Assembly: GCA_903873295.1 (NCBI GenBank)
Contig: CAIQNV010000147.1
Location: forward strand, 1 to 53,202
Length of the DNA stretch: 53,202 nucleotides
From: an uncultured Elusimicrobia bacterium
Lineage (GTDB): Bacteria; Elusimicrobiota; Elusimicrobia; Elusimicrobiales; UBA9959
Direction of reading: 5' to 3'
Shown here: piece by piece, positions 38,101-45,019 of the stretch
Layout: every line of letters starts with the position of its first letter
How positions within the stretch are numbered: position 1 is the first letter of the stretch
The notes under the pieces: model-generated
Told to the model about the DNA's origin: nothing
Database searches by the model: none
What the model saw: the letters and a program-made list of their open reading frames with translations, nothing else
Made by a program: the position numbers and the translations under genes

Positions 38101-38415
38101 ATTTCGGCCGCGGGAACCATCGCCGACGTGTTCGCTTACCCGAACCCCTACAAGCCCGGCAGCGCCGGCGTTTTCGGGCAGTCCGTATACGGGGACGGCA
38201 TAGTCTTCGAATCCCTGCCCGCCAGGTCAAGAGTGAAAATATTCAACCTGGCCGGCGGCCTCGTGAAGGAATTAGCCGACGAGGACGGCGACGGAAGATG
38301 CGTCTGGGACGCGAGGAACAAGGACGGCGCGCGCGCCGCGTCGGGGATCTACCTGTATCTGGTGACAAGCCCGGCGGGCGGCAAAAAAAGCGGCAGGATC
38401 GCGATCATTAAATGA
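32149..38415 (+). CDS. Giant fibronectin-type-III surface protein with T9SS-like C-terminal sorting domain
   Basis: A 2088-residue secreted protein. A signal peptide (about 1-28) is followed by a chain of Fn3-like beta-sandwich units, each recognisable by a Trp-Ser-Trp strand, a TGYxxYSS or KYxIxxST strand and a final YTYA or SFVSS strand. The chain is an internal tandem duplication: residues about 45-1023 and 1026-1985 repeat the same order of units, each ending in YFSFYALGA or HFSFYALGS. The last ~85 residues (VFAYPNPYKPG, VKIFNLAGGLVKEL, WDARNKDGARAASGIYLYLV) are a type A-like sorting/FlgD-Ig domain, as on T9SS cargo. It probably sits on the cell surface. The PorV-like gene follows 37 bases downstream. 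Confidence 0.88.
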   Translation: MPLKKIKVLLRALPLFLFIAGLGATADAAVSKTSKRVIRYAANPALKVVPGFNAAALSTTSLQWSWSTGTFTGSGITGYHLYSSSTAAVIDLSLNTTYYIDAGLGVNKQFTRWITSYDGSGQGSDSDHIEKYTYALPPTTITLSTVTAESVYVTWHFSSATAYAVECSTNNGTDYVRNRDVFVPWQTIPLLSNKEYLIRLGALNGDNELTPGAYSVIRATTTPPLDLAMTGVALSSYTIQWQWSTGTFTGTGITGYRIYRSTTAADEVLPADEYEGEAVADITGAAAASWIEAFVDGGTTTIAANSRHTRWIKAVGDKLVDGDFLVSLNKTNFQRYTYAIAPATTTVGWLDPDPYWVAHVWENSLSLIWTPRLGASEAGKYVIDYSTTAGFAVAVSSKITTGNPDTVTGLTENTKYDLRLGAINGDELQTPANGLNPFAYSQTYKVITRPKPPSDFLCGAFTDTALKCTWSASAYANPGYIDGYSIGDLHYRTTAGVREIYWDPLDFLPGVASSEYSLDYLLTNSSHTISVWVSQTDPAWVTGNPHFDASPKEWEFYYNNFGSYRLDQDAATFATPPNNVVFDTVTARSAGLWWKEPVVPATKYRIERSTTTGEKGPWVFISSVTGSHYNDLGPSPDGLTPQTTYSYRVGAVNLVGAQTLGLPAATGGNRRDYSFVSSTITKHIAPALSGTGASTTSITWAWLDTVPQVTSYNLYTATDGVIAAGILFPAASYLEVNLSSANARYTRRVRSVAPDGEGAYSEFSASTLTNPPTALVVTSSGIHSLSLSWTASESPRYKIDRSTNGILWTNVKNWNDNFSATAYSDYHLRYGTTYYYAVSGYNDDGAVSISSAIITNRTLPLPAGYTAVFATAAVSATAPLPAPSLSLITVAIPLGTPDGYFAISTNAAASPLEIPKSSLDAATSKLKTASLVPGSIVELHLYDVYGDPSALTAPARITFTYTDANTDNIVDGTTPQAQAASLDLFDLNMSALIWNQRQDSVVTTAAKSVYSDVGYFSFYALGAVTVPKVFSATALSTTSIEWSWPLGGTGIDGYHLYSSSAPGYIVLHSTVTSYTDTGLGVNKPYTRWVKVSSAAVEISESEHIQKYTYALPPDNILIPPYTIRPGTITATSAYFEWYWSTATAYDIQCSTNGGADYTHNRASFVPWQEIPLLSNRNYMVRLGAINGDNETTPGLYSAIRTFITPPLDMVISTAVALSSYTIRWSWATDIAATGITGYRIYSSTGGVVYSTSNVAISSWTETYFDGAAPAVPVANSQHGRWIKAVGILESPGSAEYKKYTYAIAPASCGLVSPDFLNVHPDSVNLNWTPRLSPSEAGKYVIDYATATVAESSADFNVALTSIVVAGPPALVTGLAWDTKHDFRIGAINGDNEQTPDNALNPYAYSARYKVITRLVIPVHSCTALTDTSLKWSWSTGTYTSMNYITGYGFGILRHTDDWGDFWQPLDYIAGVSSHEYDYNPPAPFLYPDPYLLTNSTHTRGLWAYQSWTPSCFSSPGDPACYYYFGSAASGSTCATFATPPNDVVFDTVAAHSIGIWWKEPEIPATKYQVERSTTTGEQGPWVFLSSVTGNHFLETGLTPSTTYSYRIGAINRLGFLTIGLSSATDGNRRDYSFVSSTVTKHISPALSGAAVSTISINWSWTDTLPGVTAYNLYTDTGGVIAVGLSSSTFSYLEVNLSSANARCTRRLRSVASDGEGDYSERAVSTLANPPAAPVIISSGVHTLSLGWTANGSARYTLDSSLDRNSWNVLKSTGDVFVSTSFTQTGLRFATTYYYSVKGCNDDGLVSVSSAITAAAMTLPPPPSYAVVFATAAAALSVTKPLPGLGQVTVTIPAGTPDSYFDISTSAAASPIDIAKSGLDAATAKLTSVFLLSGSIMELHLYDVVGNALTADLPSPARISVTYTDAAPDDDIVDGTQFQAASLRLFSLETTSLVWNQLVNSMLDKTTKTVYADIPHFSFYALGSIISAAGTIADVFAYPNPYKPGSAGVFGQSVYGDGIVFESLPARSRVKIFNLAGGLVKELADEDGDGRCVWDARNKDGARAASGIYLYLVTSPAGGKKSGRIAIIK
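32281..38100 (+). repeat. Tandem duplication of about 2.9 kb inside the Fn3 gene
   Basis: The coding segments at about 32281-35217 and 35224-38100 encode the same ordered set of Fn3 units. Matching landmarks are ALSTTSLQWSW / ALSTTSIEWSW, SNKEYLIRLGALNGDNE / SNRNYMVRLGAINGDNE, RYDS-like hinge strands, PATKYRIERSTTTGE / PATKYQVERSTTTGE and FSFYALG. Protein identity is moderate and bases have diverged, so the event is old. Confidence 0.8.
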
Positions 38416-38452
38416 TCCCCGGCGGCAGGTTTTATAAGCGAGGAACGGCTCT

Positions 38453-39415
38453 ATGCTGAAACTTTGTTTTCTTACACTCTTTTCACTGGCGACGGCCGCC
38501 GCGAACTGCGCGGGGGCGGCCAGCGAGGGCGCCTCGGGAGGGCAATTCCTGAGAATAGGCGTCGGCGCGAAAGCCTCGGCCCTCGGCGAAGCCGCCTCCG
38601 CTATTTCCGGCGTCCAGGCGATCTTCTACAACCCGGCGGGCCTGGCCGGAGTGACGGATACAGAGCTTTATTTATCGCAGGTCCAATGGGTGCTCGACAC
38701 TAATTACTCTAACCTGGCGGCGGCAAAAAGAGCGTACGGCGGCGTTTTCGGGCTGGCGGTCAGCTATCTTTCCAACCCGGCCACCGACAAGTATGACAAG
38801 TTCGGAACAAAGCTTTCCGACACTTACTCCGCCGCGGACATGGCCGTCGCGCTGGGGTACGCCCGCAGGCTGGCGGCCGGCTTGGATTTCGGCCTGAACG
38901 CAAAATATATCTCGAGCAGGCTGGATACGGAATCAGCCACCGCGCTGGCCGCCGACGCCGGGCTAAAGTACGCGGCGATCCCCGGCAAACTGGCTCTCGG
39001 GCTTGTTCTGCAGAACGCCGGCTCGCGGCTGAACTACATAAACTACGGCGACTCTTTACCTATGAATTTCAAGCTGGGCGGGCAATACACCCTCACCCTG
39101 GAAAAAGACCGGTCCATAAGAAAAGAGATAGGCATTTTTACCGACATAAACTACATGAAGGACTCGGGCGTGTACGCGAATATCGGAGCGGAGCTCCTGA
39201 CCGCCTACGCCAAGGAGTCGGCCTTTTCCCTGCGGTGCGGCTACCGGACCAACGCCGGAGGCAAGTCGGCCGGCATCTCGGCGGGCCTCGGCCTGGACAT
39301 GACGACCTATCTTGTGGAGTACGCCTACGCCCCCATGGGGGACCTGGGCAATACCCACAGGCTTTCGCTTACCTTAAGATTCAGCGCCAGGAACGGCGCC
39401 ACAAAACGCTCCTGA
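38453..39415 (+). CDS. PorV/PorQ-like outer-membrane protein
   Basis: A 320-residue beta-barrel protein with a signal peptide (about 1-22). The mature N-terminus SGGQFLRIGVGAKASALGEAASA and YNPAGLAG are the signature of the PorV/PorQ (UPF0164) family of FadL-like barrels. PorV helps anchor T9SS cargo at the outer membrane in Bacteroidota; here it sits next to a protein with a T9SS-like tail. Alternating strand patterns run to a C-terminal aromatic-rich end. Being directly downstream of the Fn3 gene suggests a cargo-anchor pair. Confidence 0.85.
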   Translation: MLKLCFLTLFSLATAAANCAGAASEGASGGQFLRIGVGAKASALGEAASAISGVQAIFYNPAGLAGVTDTELYLSQVQWVLDTNYSNLAAAKRAYGGVFGLAVSYLSNPATDKYDKFGTKLSDTYSAADMAVALGYARRLAAGLDFGLNAKYISSRLDTESATALAADAGLKYAAIPGKLALGLVLQNAGSRLNYINYGDSLPMNFKLGGQYTLTLEKDRSIRKEIGIFTDINYMKDSGVYANIGAELLTAYAKESAFSLRCGYRTNAGGKSAGISAGLGLDMTTYLVEYAYAPMGDLGNTHRLSLTLRFSARNGATKRS

Positions 39416-39433
39416 CGGCCGCGGGCTGACCTG

Positions 39434-40474
39434 ATGAAGAAAGCCGTTAAATTCCTGGACCCCGACTATATAGCCATTGATCCCACCTATAGGTGCGATC
39501 TGGCCTGCTCCTTCTGTTTTATGGCCAGGAGCGCCCTCCGCAAGCCGGCGGGAAAAGAGCTGCCCCTGGCGGCCTGGAGAAAATTCATAGACACTCTTTC
39601 CGCCAGGCCCCGGGAATTCTACATAGCCGGCGGCGAGCCCGGCTTGCGGGAAGACCTGCCGGAGCTGATAGCCCACATAAAGAAAGGCGGGCACCGCTGC
39701 CTCATCACCACCAACGGCGGCGCCCTGGACACGGCGTCCGCCGAAAAACTGCTGAAGGCGGGCCTCGACGAAATAACCGTTTCCCTTCACGGCGGGCCCG
39801 GACTGCACGACGAAAGCGTGGGCCGCGCGGGGGCTTTCGCCAAAGCCGCCGCCGTCTGCGCCTTTATCAATTCTTCCCCTCTCAAAGGAACCAAGAAACT
39901 TACTTTCTGGTGCGCCATCAACGCCGCCAACCACGCCAGGCTTTATGAGACGTATAAAGTTTTCAAGACCCTCAAGCCCGACCATATAGCTTTCAATCAC
40001 CTTGACTTTATTACCGAGGCGGACCGGTCCGCCGCCGCCGCCCTTTTCAAAAAAGAGCTCGGCCGCCCGCTGAACCTGAAAACGTCGCAATCCCTGGCGG
40101 CGGGGATATCGGTGAAGAAGCTCGCCGCGGAAATAAAGAAGATCAAGGCCCGGAAGGACCCCTCCGTCAGGTTCGACCTGGACCTTTCCGGGGCCGGGAT
40201 GAAGCGGTGGTACGACCCCGCCGTTAAATTCGAGAAAAAGGGCTTTTGCCTGGGCCAGTGGAACGGTATCTGGATAGGGCCGAACGGGGACATAGTCTCC
40301 TGCCAGCCGCTGGGGCACGTAATGGGGAATATCATGAAAGGGGACTGGCGCGCGGCCTACAACGGCCCGGCCTACCGGAAGTTCCGGGAACTGCTGGTAA
40401 AGCAGGGCGGGTTCCTGCCCACCTGTTCAAGATGCGGCCGCACTTCCTACAGCAGCGCGGCGGCCGTCCCGTAA
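39434..40474 (+). CDS. Radical SAM protein with SPASM-like C-terminal cysteines
   Basis: A 346-residue radical SAM enzyme. The cluster motif is Cys21-x3-Cys25-x2-Cys28 and a GGEPGLRED segment near residue 75 is the SAM-binding motif. The C-terminal part has Cys272, Cys290 and the pair Cys331/Cys334 (CSRCGRTS), with WIGPNGDIVSCQPLGHVMGN, the pattern of a short SPASM/Twitch domain that would hold an extra iron-sulfur cluster. Such enzymes often modify peptides or join in cofactor or glycan chemistry. It lies 16 bases before an asparagine-synthetase-like gene. Confidence 0.88.
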   Translation: MKKAVKFLDPDYIAIDPTYRCDLACSFCFMARSALRKPAGKELPLAAWRKFIDTLSARPREFYIAGGEPGLREDLPELIAHIKKGGHRCLITTNGGALDTASAEKLLKAGLDEITVSLHGGPGLHDESVGRAGAFAKAAAVCAFINSSPLKGTKKLTFWCAINAANHARLYETYKVFKTLKPDHIAFNHLDFITEADRSAAAALFKKELGRPLNLKTSQSLAAGISVKKLAAEIKKIKARKDPSVRFDLDLSGAGMKRWYDPAVKFEKKGFCLGQWNGIWIGPNGDIVSCQPLGHVMGNIMKGDWRAAYNGPAYRKFRELLVKQGGFLPTCSRCGRTSYSSAAAVP

Positions 40475-40523
40475 GCCGGAAGTTCAGACGATGAGGGAGA
40501 GAATTCTCTCCGGAGAAAAGAGC

Positions 40524-42326
40524 ATGGGACCGAATTACTTCGCGGGAATTTATCTCTTCAACAGGGACCGGGCAAGGCCGGAAAAATTGCTTCGCGCCGC
40601 CCTGAGCCGCGGGAGCAAAGACCAGGCCCCGAAGCCGCTCTCCGCCGCGCCGGGCCTGGCCCTGCCGCCCGGAGGCGCTTTCTTCCCCCTGCCCGGAAAG
40701 CAGGGCTCCTGGCTGCAGCTTGAAAGCCCCGACGCAAATGCTGAGGACGCGGCCGCCCTTTACCTGGAGCGGGCCGGCGCTTTTCCCGCCGGCCTGCGCG
40801 GCCAGTTCGCCTTCGCCCTGCACGACGCGAAGAGCAACTCGATCCTGCTGGGGACGGACCGCTTTTCCGAGCTCCCGGTTTTCTATGCCGTCTTCCCCGG
40901 CGGCATAGCCTGGGCCGAAGAGCCGGCTATTTTGAGCCGCCTGCCCGGAGTGGACTCCGGGACCGACCTGCGCGCCGTCGACCTTTACCTCACCATGCGC
41001 TATGTCCCCTCGCCCTTCACGATGTATAAAGGCGTGCGGAAACTGCCTCCCGCCTCGGTGCTGACCCTGCGCGGCGGAAAGCTCTCGATAAGCCCTTACT
41101 GGGCCCCTCCCATGAAAGAGGGCAAGTTCAGTTCTTTTGAGGAAGCCTCCGAGGCCGTACACGCGGCCCTGGTGAGCGCCGCCAGGCACCGCCTGGGAAA
41201 GGAAAAGCGCGCGGCCGGAGTGGTTTCGGGCGGCATAGATTCCTCCTCGGCTTCGGCTATCGCCAAGTATTGCGGCGTGGACCTGAGCACTTTTACCCTG
41301 GGCGCGAAAGGGAAGGAATGGGACTACTTCGGGCCGGGCAAAGCCCTGGCCAAAGCCATACGCTCGGACCACCACGAGATCTATTACGGCGAGCCCGGCG
41401 AGAAAGACATACTTGAAATGGCCGCGGCCTTCGGCGAGCCTCAGGCGGACCAGTGCGCCTACCCGCTCTGGAAAGCGGCCGAACAGATGAAAGGGCTCGC
41501 GGGGGTCATGTTCTCTGGCGACGGCGGAGACGAGAACTTCATAGGCTACGGCCGCATCCGGCGGATGATCACCATGGCCCGGGAGCAGAAAGCCCCGGAG
41601 ATAGAGCTCCTGCTGGCCAAGGCCCGCCTGCCGGAAACCAGCCTTACCCCCGCCATGCGCCGGGACCTTATCCACGGGGCCACGAACCGGCTTAAAACGG
41701 TTTACTACGAGCTCTCCCGCATTTACTTCTGCGATACCGGGGATTTTTTCCTCAAGAAAGAAAGGCGGGAGCTCTGCCGCCCCGGCCTCTTGACTTCCCT
41801 CGGGTCGGAGCACGAAACGGCCGACGAGCTTATCCAGAAGGGCATCAGAAACACGGCGGGGCAGGACTGGCTGAGCAGGCTTACGCTGCCCGACCTCCTC
41901 GCCTTCCACCCGGAATGTACCGTGCCCAGGCTGCGCGCCACCGCGGCGCGGGCCGGTATGAGAGTGGTCTTCCCCTATATGGACCACGAACTTGTGGACC
42001 TTACCCGCGCCATCCCGGAAAAGTGGAAGCTGCCCCGGCGCGGCGACTGCAAATTCATACTCCGCAAGACCATGGAGCGCCATCTGCCGCTCAAGATCAC
42101 GACCGGGAAGCAGAGAGGCTTCAGCGCCCCGGCCGGACTTTGGCTGAAAGGGTCCCTGAACGGGCTCTTCCGGGATTCCATGCTTTCTTCGGACGCCCGC
42201 ACCGCGGACATCTTCAGGCGCAAAACGGTGGAAAAGCTTTTCGCTGAACATCTCACGGGAGAGAAAGACCATAACGGGAAGCTCTGGAATCTTTTTATGC
42301 TGGAGCTTTGGATGAGGACGCGCTGA
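40524..42326 (+). CDS. Asparagine-synthetase-like amidotransferase without the glutaminase cysteine
   Basis: A 600-residue AsnB-like enzyme. The synthetase domain is intact: ATP-pyrophosphatase loop VVSGGIDSSSAS (near residue 233), MFSGDGGDENFIGYGRIRR, the YMDHELVDL segment and KFILRKTMERHLP. The N-terminal Ntn-hydrolase-like domain starts MGPNYFAGIYLFN where ordinary AsnB has Met-Cys-Gly, so the nucleophilic Cys is missing and glutamine hydrolysis is unlikely. This is also known from lasso-peptide cyclases. ATG 40524 is preferred to ATG 40491 because GGAG lies 9 bases before it and it aligns with the family N-terminus. It follows the radical SAM gene closely and is probably co-transcribed. 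Confidence 0.85.
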   Translation: MGPNYFAGIYLFNRDRARPEKLLRAALSRGSKDQAPKPLSAAPGLALPPGGAFFPLPGKQGSWLQLESPDANAEDAAALYLERAGAFPAGLRGQFAFALHDAKSNSILLGTDRFSELPVFYAVFPGGIAWAEEPAILSRLPGVDSGTDLRAVDLYLTMRYVPSPFTMYKGVRKLPPASVLTLRGGKLSISPYWAPPMKEGKFSSFEEASEAVHAALVSAARHRLGKEKRAAGVVSGGIDSSSASAIAKYCGVDLSTFTLGAKGKEWDYFGPGKALAKAIRSDHHEIYYGEPGEKDILEMAAAFGEPQADQCAYPLWKAAEQMKGLAGVMFSGDGGDENFIGYGRIRRMITMAREQKAPEIELLLAKARLPETSLTPAMRRDLIHGATNRLKTVYYELSRIYFCDTGDFFLKKERRELCRPGLLTSLGSEHETADELIQKGIRNTAGQDWLSRLTLPDLLAFHPECTVPRLRATAARAGMRVVFPYMDHELVDLTRAIPEKWKLPRRGDCKFILRKTMERHLPLKITTGKQRGFSAPAGLWLKGSLNGLFRDSMLSSDARTADIFRRKTVEKLFAEHLTGEKDHNGKLWNLFMLELWMRTR

Positions 42327-42403
42327 GCCGCAATTATTGTATTATTTAAGCGGGCCGCCGAAGTTCCGGCGCCCGCGCGGAGCGGCTCCGGGGGAGAAAA
42401 GAT

Positions 42404-43168
42404 ATGCCTAAGATTCTGGCGATAGAAGACGATCCGGCCATACTGGATTTCTACAGGGAATTTTTTACCGAAGCGGGCTTTGAAGTGCGGACCGCGGAGG
42501 ACGCCCTGTCAGCGATAAATCTCCAGCAGCAGTTCAAGGCCGATCTGCTGATACTCGACCTGAATATCCCGGCCGGCGGGGGGATGCTTGTTTTTGAAAC
42601 GCTGAGGAACCGCCTCGGAGACCCCGTCCCCATTATCTTTTCCACGGGAAAGCCGGAGCTGCTGCCCAACTTCAAGAATATTCACTATGTAGCCACCGTC
42701 TCCAAGCCCACGCCCCCCGAAGTGCTGCTGGCCGAGGTGAAAAAGCTCCTCCCGAAATTTTTCAACCGGGCCATGGACCCGAACCCGCCGCCGCAATCCA
42801 AAATCGACAAGTCCAGGATCCTGGTGGTGGACGACGATGTCTGCATCCTGGAACTGTACAAGGAAATTCTTTCAAAAGCCGGCTTTGAAACGCAGACCGC
42901 GGAAGACGCGATAGGCGCGCTCACCCGGTTCCAGGATTTCAAGCCCGCCCTTATGATCCTGGACGTGGACATGCCCGCGGGCGGAGGAAAGAAGGTTTTC
43001 GAGCGCCTGCGCATGCAGCTCGCGTCCCCCGTCCCCATAATCTTTTCCACCGGCTCGCCCGAAGCCGTGGCGAACCTGGGCAAGAACCAGAACGTTATTA
43101 TCCTTAAAAAGCCACTCACCCCCGAGATCCTGATAGAAGCCGTAAAAAAACTCCTAAAAATGCCCTAA
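42404..43168 (+). CDS. Tandem receiver-domain protein
   Basis: A 254-residue protein made of two CheY-like receiver domains joined by a short Pro-rich linker (MDPNPPPQSK, residues 124-133). Domain 1 has Glu-Asp-Asp near residue 8 and LDLNIPAGGG with the acceptor Asp near 54; domain 2 has VVDDDVC near 141 and LDVDMPAGGG near 186. Both end in Lys-Pro (SKPT, KKPLT). The two domains resemble each other closely (AEDAxxA, PVPIIFSTGxPE), so they arose by duplication. There is no output domain. It is 49 bases before the ATPase gene, across a small repeat fragment. Confidence 0.92.
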   Translation: MPKILAIEDDPAILDFYREFFTEAGFEVRTAEDALSAINLQQQFKADLLILDLNIPAGGGMLVFETLRNRLGDPVPIIFSTGKPELLPNFKNIHYVATVSKPTPPEVLLAEVKKLLPKFFNRAMDPNPPPQSKIDKSRILVVDDDVCILELYKEILSKAGFETQTAEDAIGALTRFQDFKPALMILDVDMPAGGGKKVFERLRMQLASPVPIIFSTGSPEAVANLGKNQNVIILKKPLTPEILIEAVKKLLKMP

Positions 43169-43177
43169 CAAGGAGAA

Positions 43178-43187
43178 GGGGACGCTG
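43178..43187. repeat. GGGGACGCTG repeat fragment
   Basis: The ten-base end of the repeats found at 49545, 49670, 50943 and 52906 also occurs here, followed by unrelated G-rich bases. It marks the boundary between the GC-rich upstream genes and the more AT-rich three-gene block. Confidence 0.4.
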
Positions 43188-43217
43188 CCGGGGTGGGTTT
43201 TCGCTTTGACCGCAATT

Positions 43218-43973
43218 ATGCCTAAAATAATCTCAATACATTCATTTCGCGGCGGCACGGGCAAATCCAACACGACCGCGAATATCGCGGCGATATTAGC
43301 CCTGAACAATTATAAAGTGGGGGTAATAGACACGGATATCCAGTCGCCCGGCATCCATATAATTTTCGGGATGAACGAAGACAATATTCATTATGCGCTG
43401 AATGATTTTCTCTGGGGCAAGTGCGCCATCGAGCAGGCCGCTTACGAGCAGACGCGGAATTTAAATTTAAATTCATCCGGCAGGCTGTTTTTAATACCGT
43501 CGAGTTTTAAGACGGGCGATATCGCCCGGATGCTGCACGACGGCTATGACATGAATTTGCTGAGCGAAGGCTTTAAACAGCTTGTCAAATCCCTGGACCT
43601 TGACTTTCTTCTCATCGACACGCACCCGGGATTGAATGAAGAGACATTGTTGTCTATCGCGCTGTCTGATTTCCTGTTAATAATCCTGCGCCCGGATAAT
43701 CAGGATTACCAGGGCACGGGGATAACCGTTGAAGTCGCTCGCCAGCTTGAAACGCCGAAAATGGAGCTTTTAGTGAACAAAGCGCCGTCGGTCTTTTCCG
43801 GAGCGGACCTCAAAACCAAGATCGAGACGATCTATAACTGTCCCGTCGCCGGCATTATCCCGCATTCCGAGGAGCTGATGGCTCTGGCGAGCGGAGGTAT
43901 TTTCTCATTAAAGTATCCCGAACATCCCGTGACGAAGATTTATCGCGAAGTCGCGGCGCGGATGATCGGCTGA
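43218..43973 (+). CDS. MinD/ParA-like ATPase with Arg at the signature Lys
   Basis: A 251-residue deviant-Walker ATPase. Walker A reads SFRGGTGKSNTTANIA (residues 9-24): the invariant Lys of KGGxGK[ST] is Arg, while the P-loop Lys-Ser is kept. The GVIDTDIQSPG (near 36) and DFLLIDTHPG (near 137) segments are normal for the family. ATG 43218 is preferred to the TTG four codons earlier. From memory, ATPases starting IHSFRGGTGKSNTT also occur in other phyla beside sensor-type genes, so this may be a distinct subfamily. It is 8 bases from the ECF-S/HAMP gene and its codons are more AT-rich than the flanking genes. Confidence 0.88.
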   Translation: MPKIISIHSFRGGTGKSNTTANIAAILALNNYKVGVIDTDIQSPGIHIIFGMNEDNIHYALNDFLWGKCAIEQAAYEQTRNLNLNSSGRLFLIPSSFKTGDIARMLHDGYDMNLLSEGFKQLVKSLDLDFLLIDTHPGLNEETLLSIALSDFLLIILRPDNQDYQGTGITVEVARQLETPKMELLVNKAPSVFSGADLKTKIETIYNCPVAGIIPHSEELMALASGGIFSLKYPEHPVTKIYREVAARMIG

Positions 43974-43981
43974 TAACCGGT

Positions 43982-45019
43982 ATGGACCAAAGATCTTCCG
44001 CAAAAACGATAGGCTGCGCCATAGTCGCCGGAATTATCTACGGCATATCCAATTATATTTCATCCAGGATCAATCTGCCCGGCTGCTCGTTTATTGAATT
44101 GAGGCCCCAGGTCGCGCTGCCGATGTTCATGGGCGTATACTTCGGCCCCCTGGCGGGTTTTATCACCGGCTGCCTGGGCGACCGGGTAGGCTACGCTTTT
44201 CAGGGATTGACTATAGGGTACGCCTGGAACTGGAGCATCGGCAACGGTTTTATCGGCATGCTGCCGGGCGCAATGAGCTGGCTGAAGATCAGGGAGATCA
44301 AGTCGGTCCGCGATTACGCGATGTTGTTGATCCTTATTGTGGCGGCAAGTTTCCTGCCGATCGTCTTTGCAAGCGCCATCGATATCATGATCCGGGAATT
44401 GAGCCTGGCGAACACTATTTATTCCCTGATCCTGCCGGCTTTTATTACTGACGCGGTCTTTGGGCTGATAATCGTGCCGGTGCTGCTGATCGTCGCCGGA
44501 TACATACGCTTTACCATCGGGATCCGGAACATGCTGCTGAGCACCTACCTGCTGCTTTTTGCGGTGCTGACCACTTATCTGGTCAGCGCCATATCGATGT
44601 GGGGCAGCACAGGCTCCCAGACCCTTAACTACAGCGACATCTATAACATAGGCATACTGTCGCTTGTCGTACTATTTATCGGGCTGTCGATCTCCGCCGT
44701 GCTCGTCAATAAAATAGTCGCGCCGGTAATGACCCTTACCGACGCTGCCAGGGAAATTTCCGGCGGCAATTACGATCTCTCGGCCCGCCTTGAGAAAGCG
44801 GCGAAACGGGACGACGAGATCGGCTGCCTCGCGGCCGTCTTCAGCCGGATGGCCGGGGAGATCTATAACCGCGAGGAGCGGCTGAAAAAAGAAGTGCGGG
44901 ATCTAAAGATCGAAATAGACAAGACCAAACAAAAGGCCGAAGTGTCGAAGATCGTGGACACCGACTATTTCAGGAATTTACGGACAAAAGCGAAAGAGCT
45001 GAGGGAAAAACATGAGTGA
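43982..45019 (+). CDS. Membrane protein: ECF-S-like bundle, HAMP domain and coiled coil
   Basis: A 345-residue inner-membrane protein. Residues 10-180 form five or six helices that resemble the substrate-binding S-component of ECF vitamin transporters (ELRPQVALPMFMGVYFGPLAGF, then GCLGDRVGYAF). Two more helices (about 183-205 and 225-245) lead into a HAMP domain (IVAPVMTLTDAAREISGGNYDLSARL, to about 298) and a charged coiled coil. The tail SKIVDTDYFRNLRTKAKELRE is a linker seen before output domains in bacterial signalling proteins, but here nothing follows. It looks like a sensor that signals across the membrane, perhaps to the ATPase encoded 8 bases upstream. It overlaps the next gene by 8 bases. 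Confidence 0.75.
   Translation: MDQRSSAKTIGCAIVAGIIYGISNYISSRINLPGCSFIELRPQVALPMFMGVYFGPLAGFITGCLGDRVGYAFQGLTIGYAWNWSIGNGFIGMLPGAMSWLKIREIKSVRDYAMLLILIVAASFLPIVFASAIDIMIRELSLANTIYSLILPAFITDAVFGLIIVPVLLIVAGYIRFTIGIRNMLLSTYLLLFAVLTTYLVSAISMWGSTGSQTLNYSDIYNIGILSLVVLFIGLSISAVLVNKIVAPVMTLTDAAREISGGNYDLSARLEKAAKRDDEIGCLAAVFSRMAGEIYNREERLKKEVRDLKIEIDKTKQKAEVSKIVDTDYFRNLRTKAKELREKHE

Noticed and set aside
40332-42272. A 646-codon open frame opposite the asparagine-synthetase-like gene
   Set aside because: It is the antisense shadow of a well-supported enzyme in GC-rich DNA, has no family similarity and is Gly/Arg/Pro-rich throughout.
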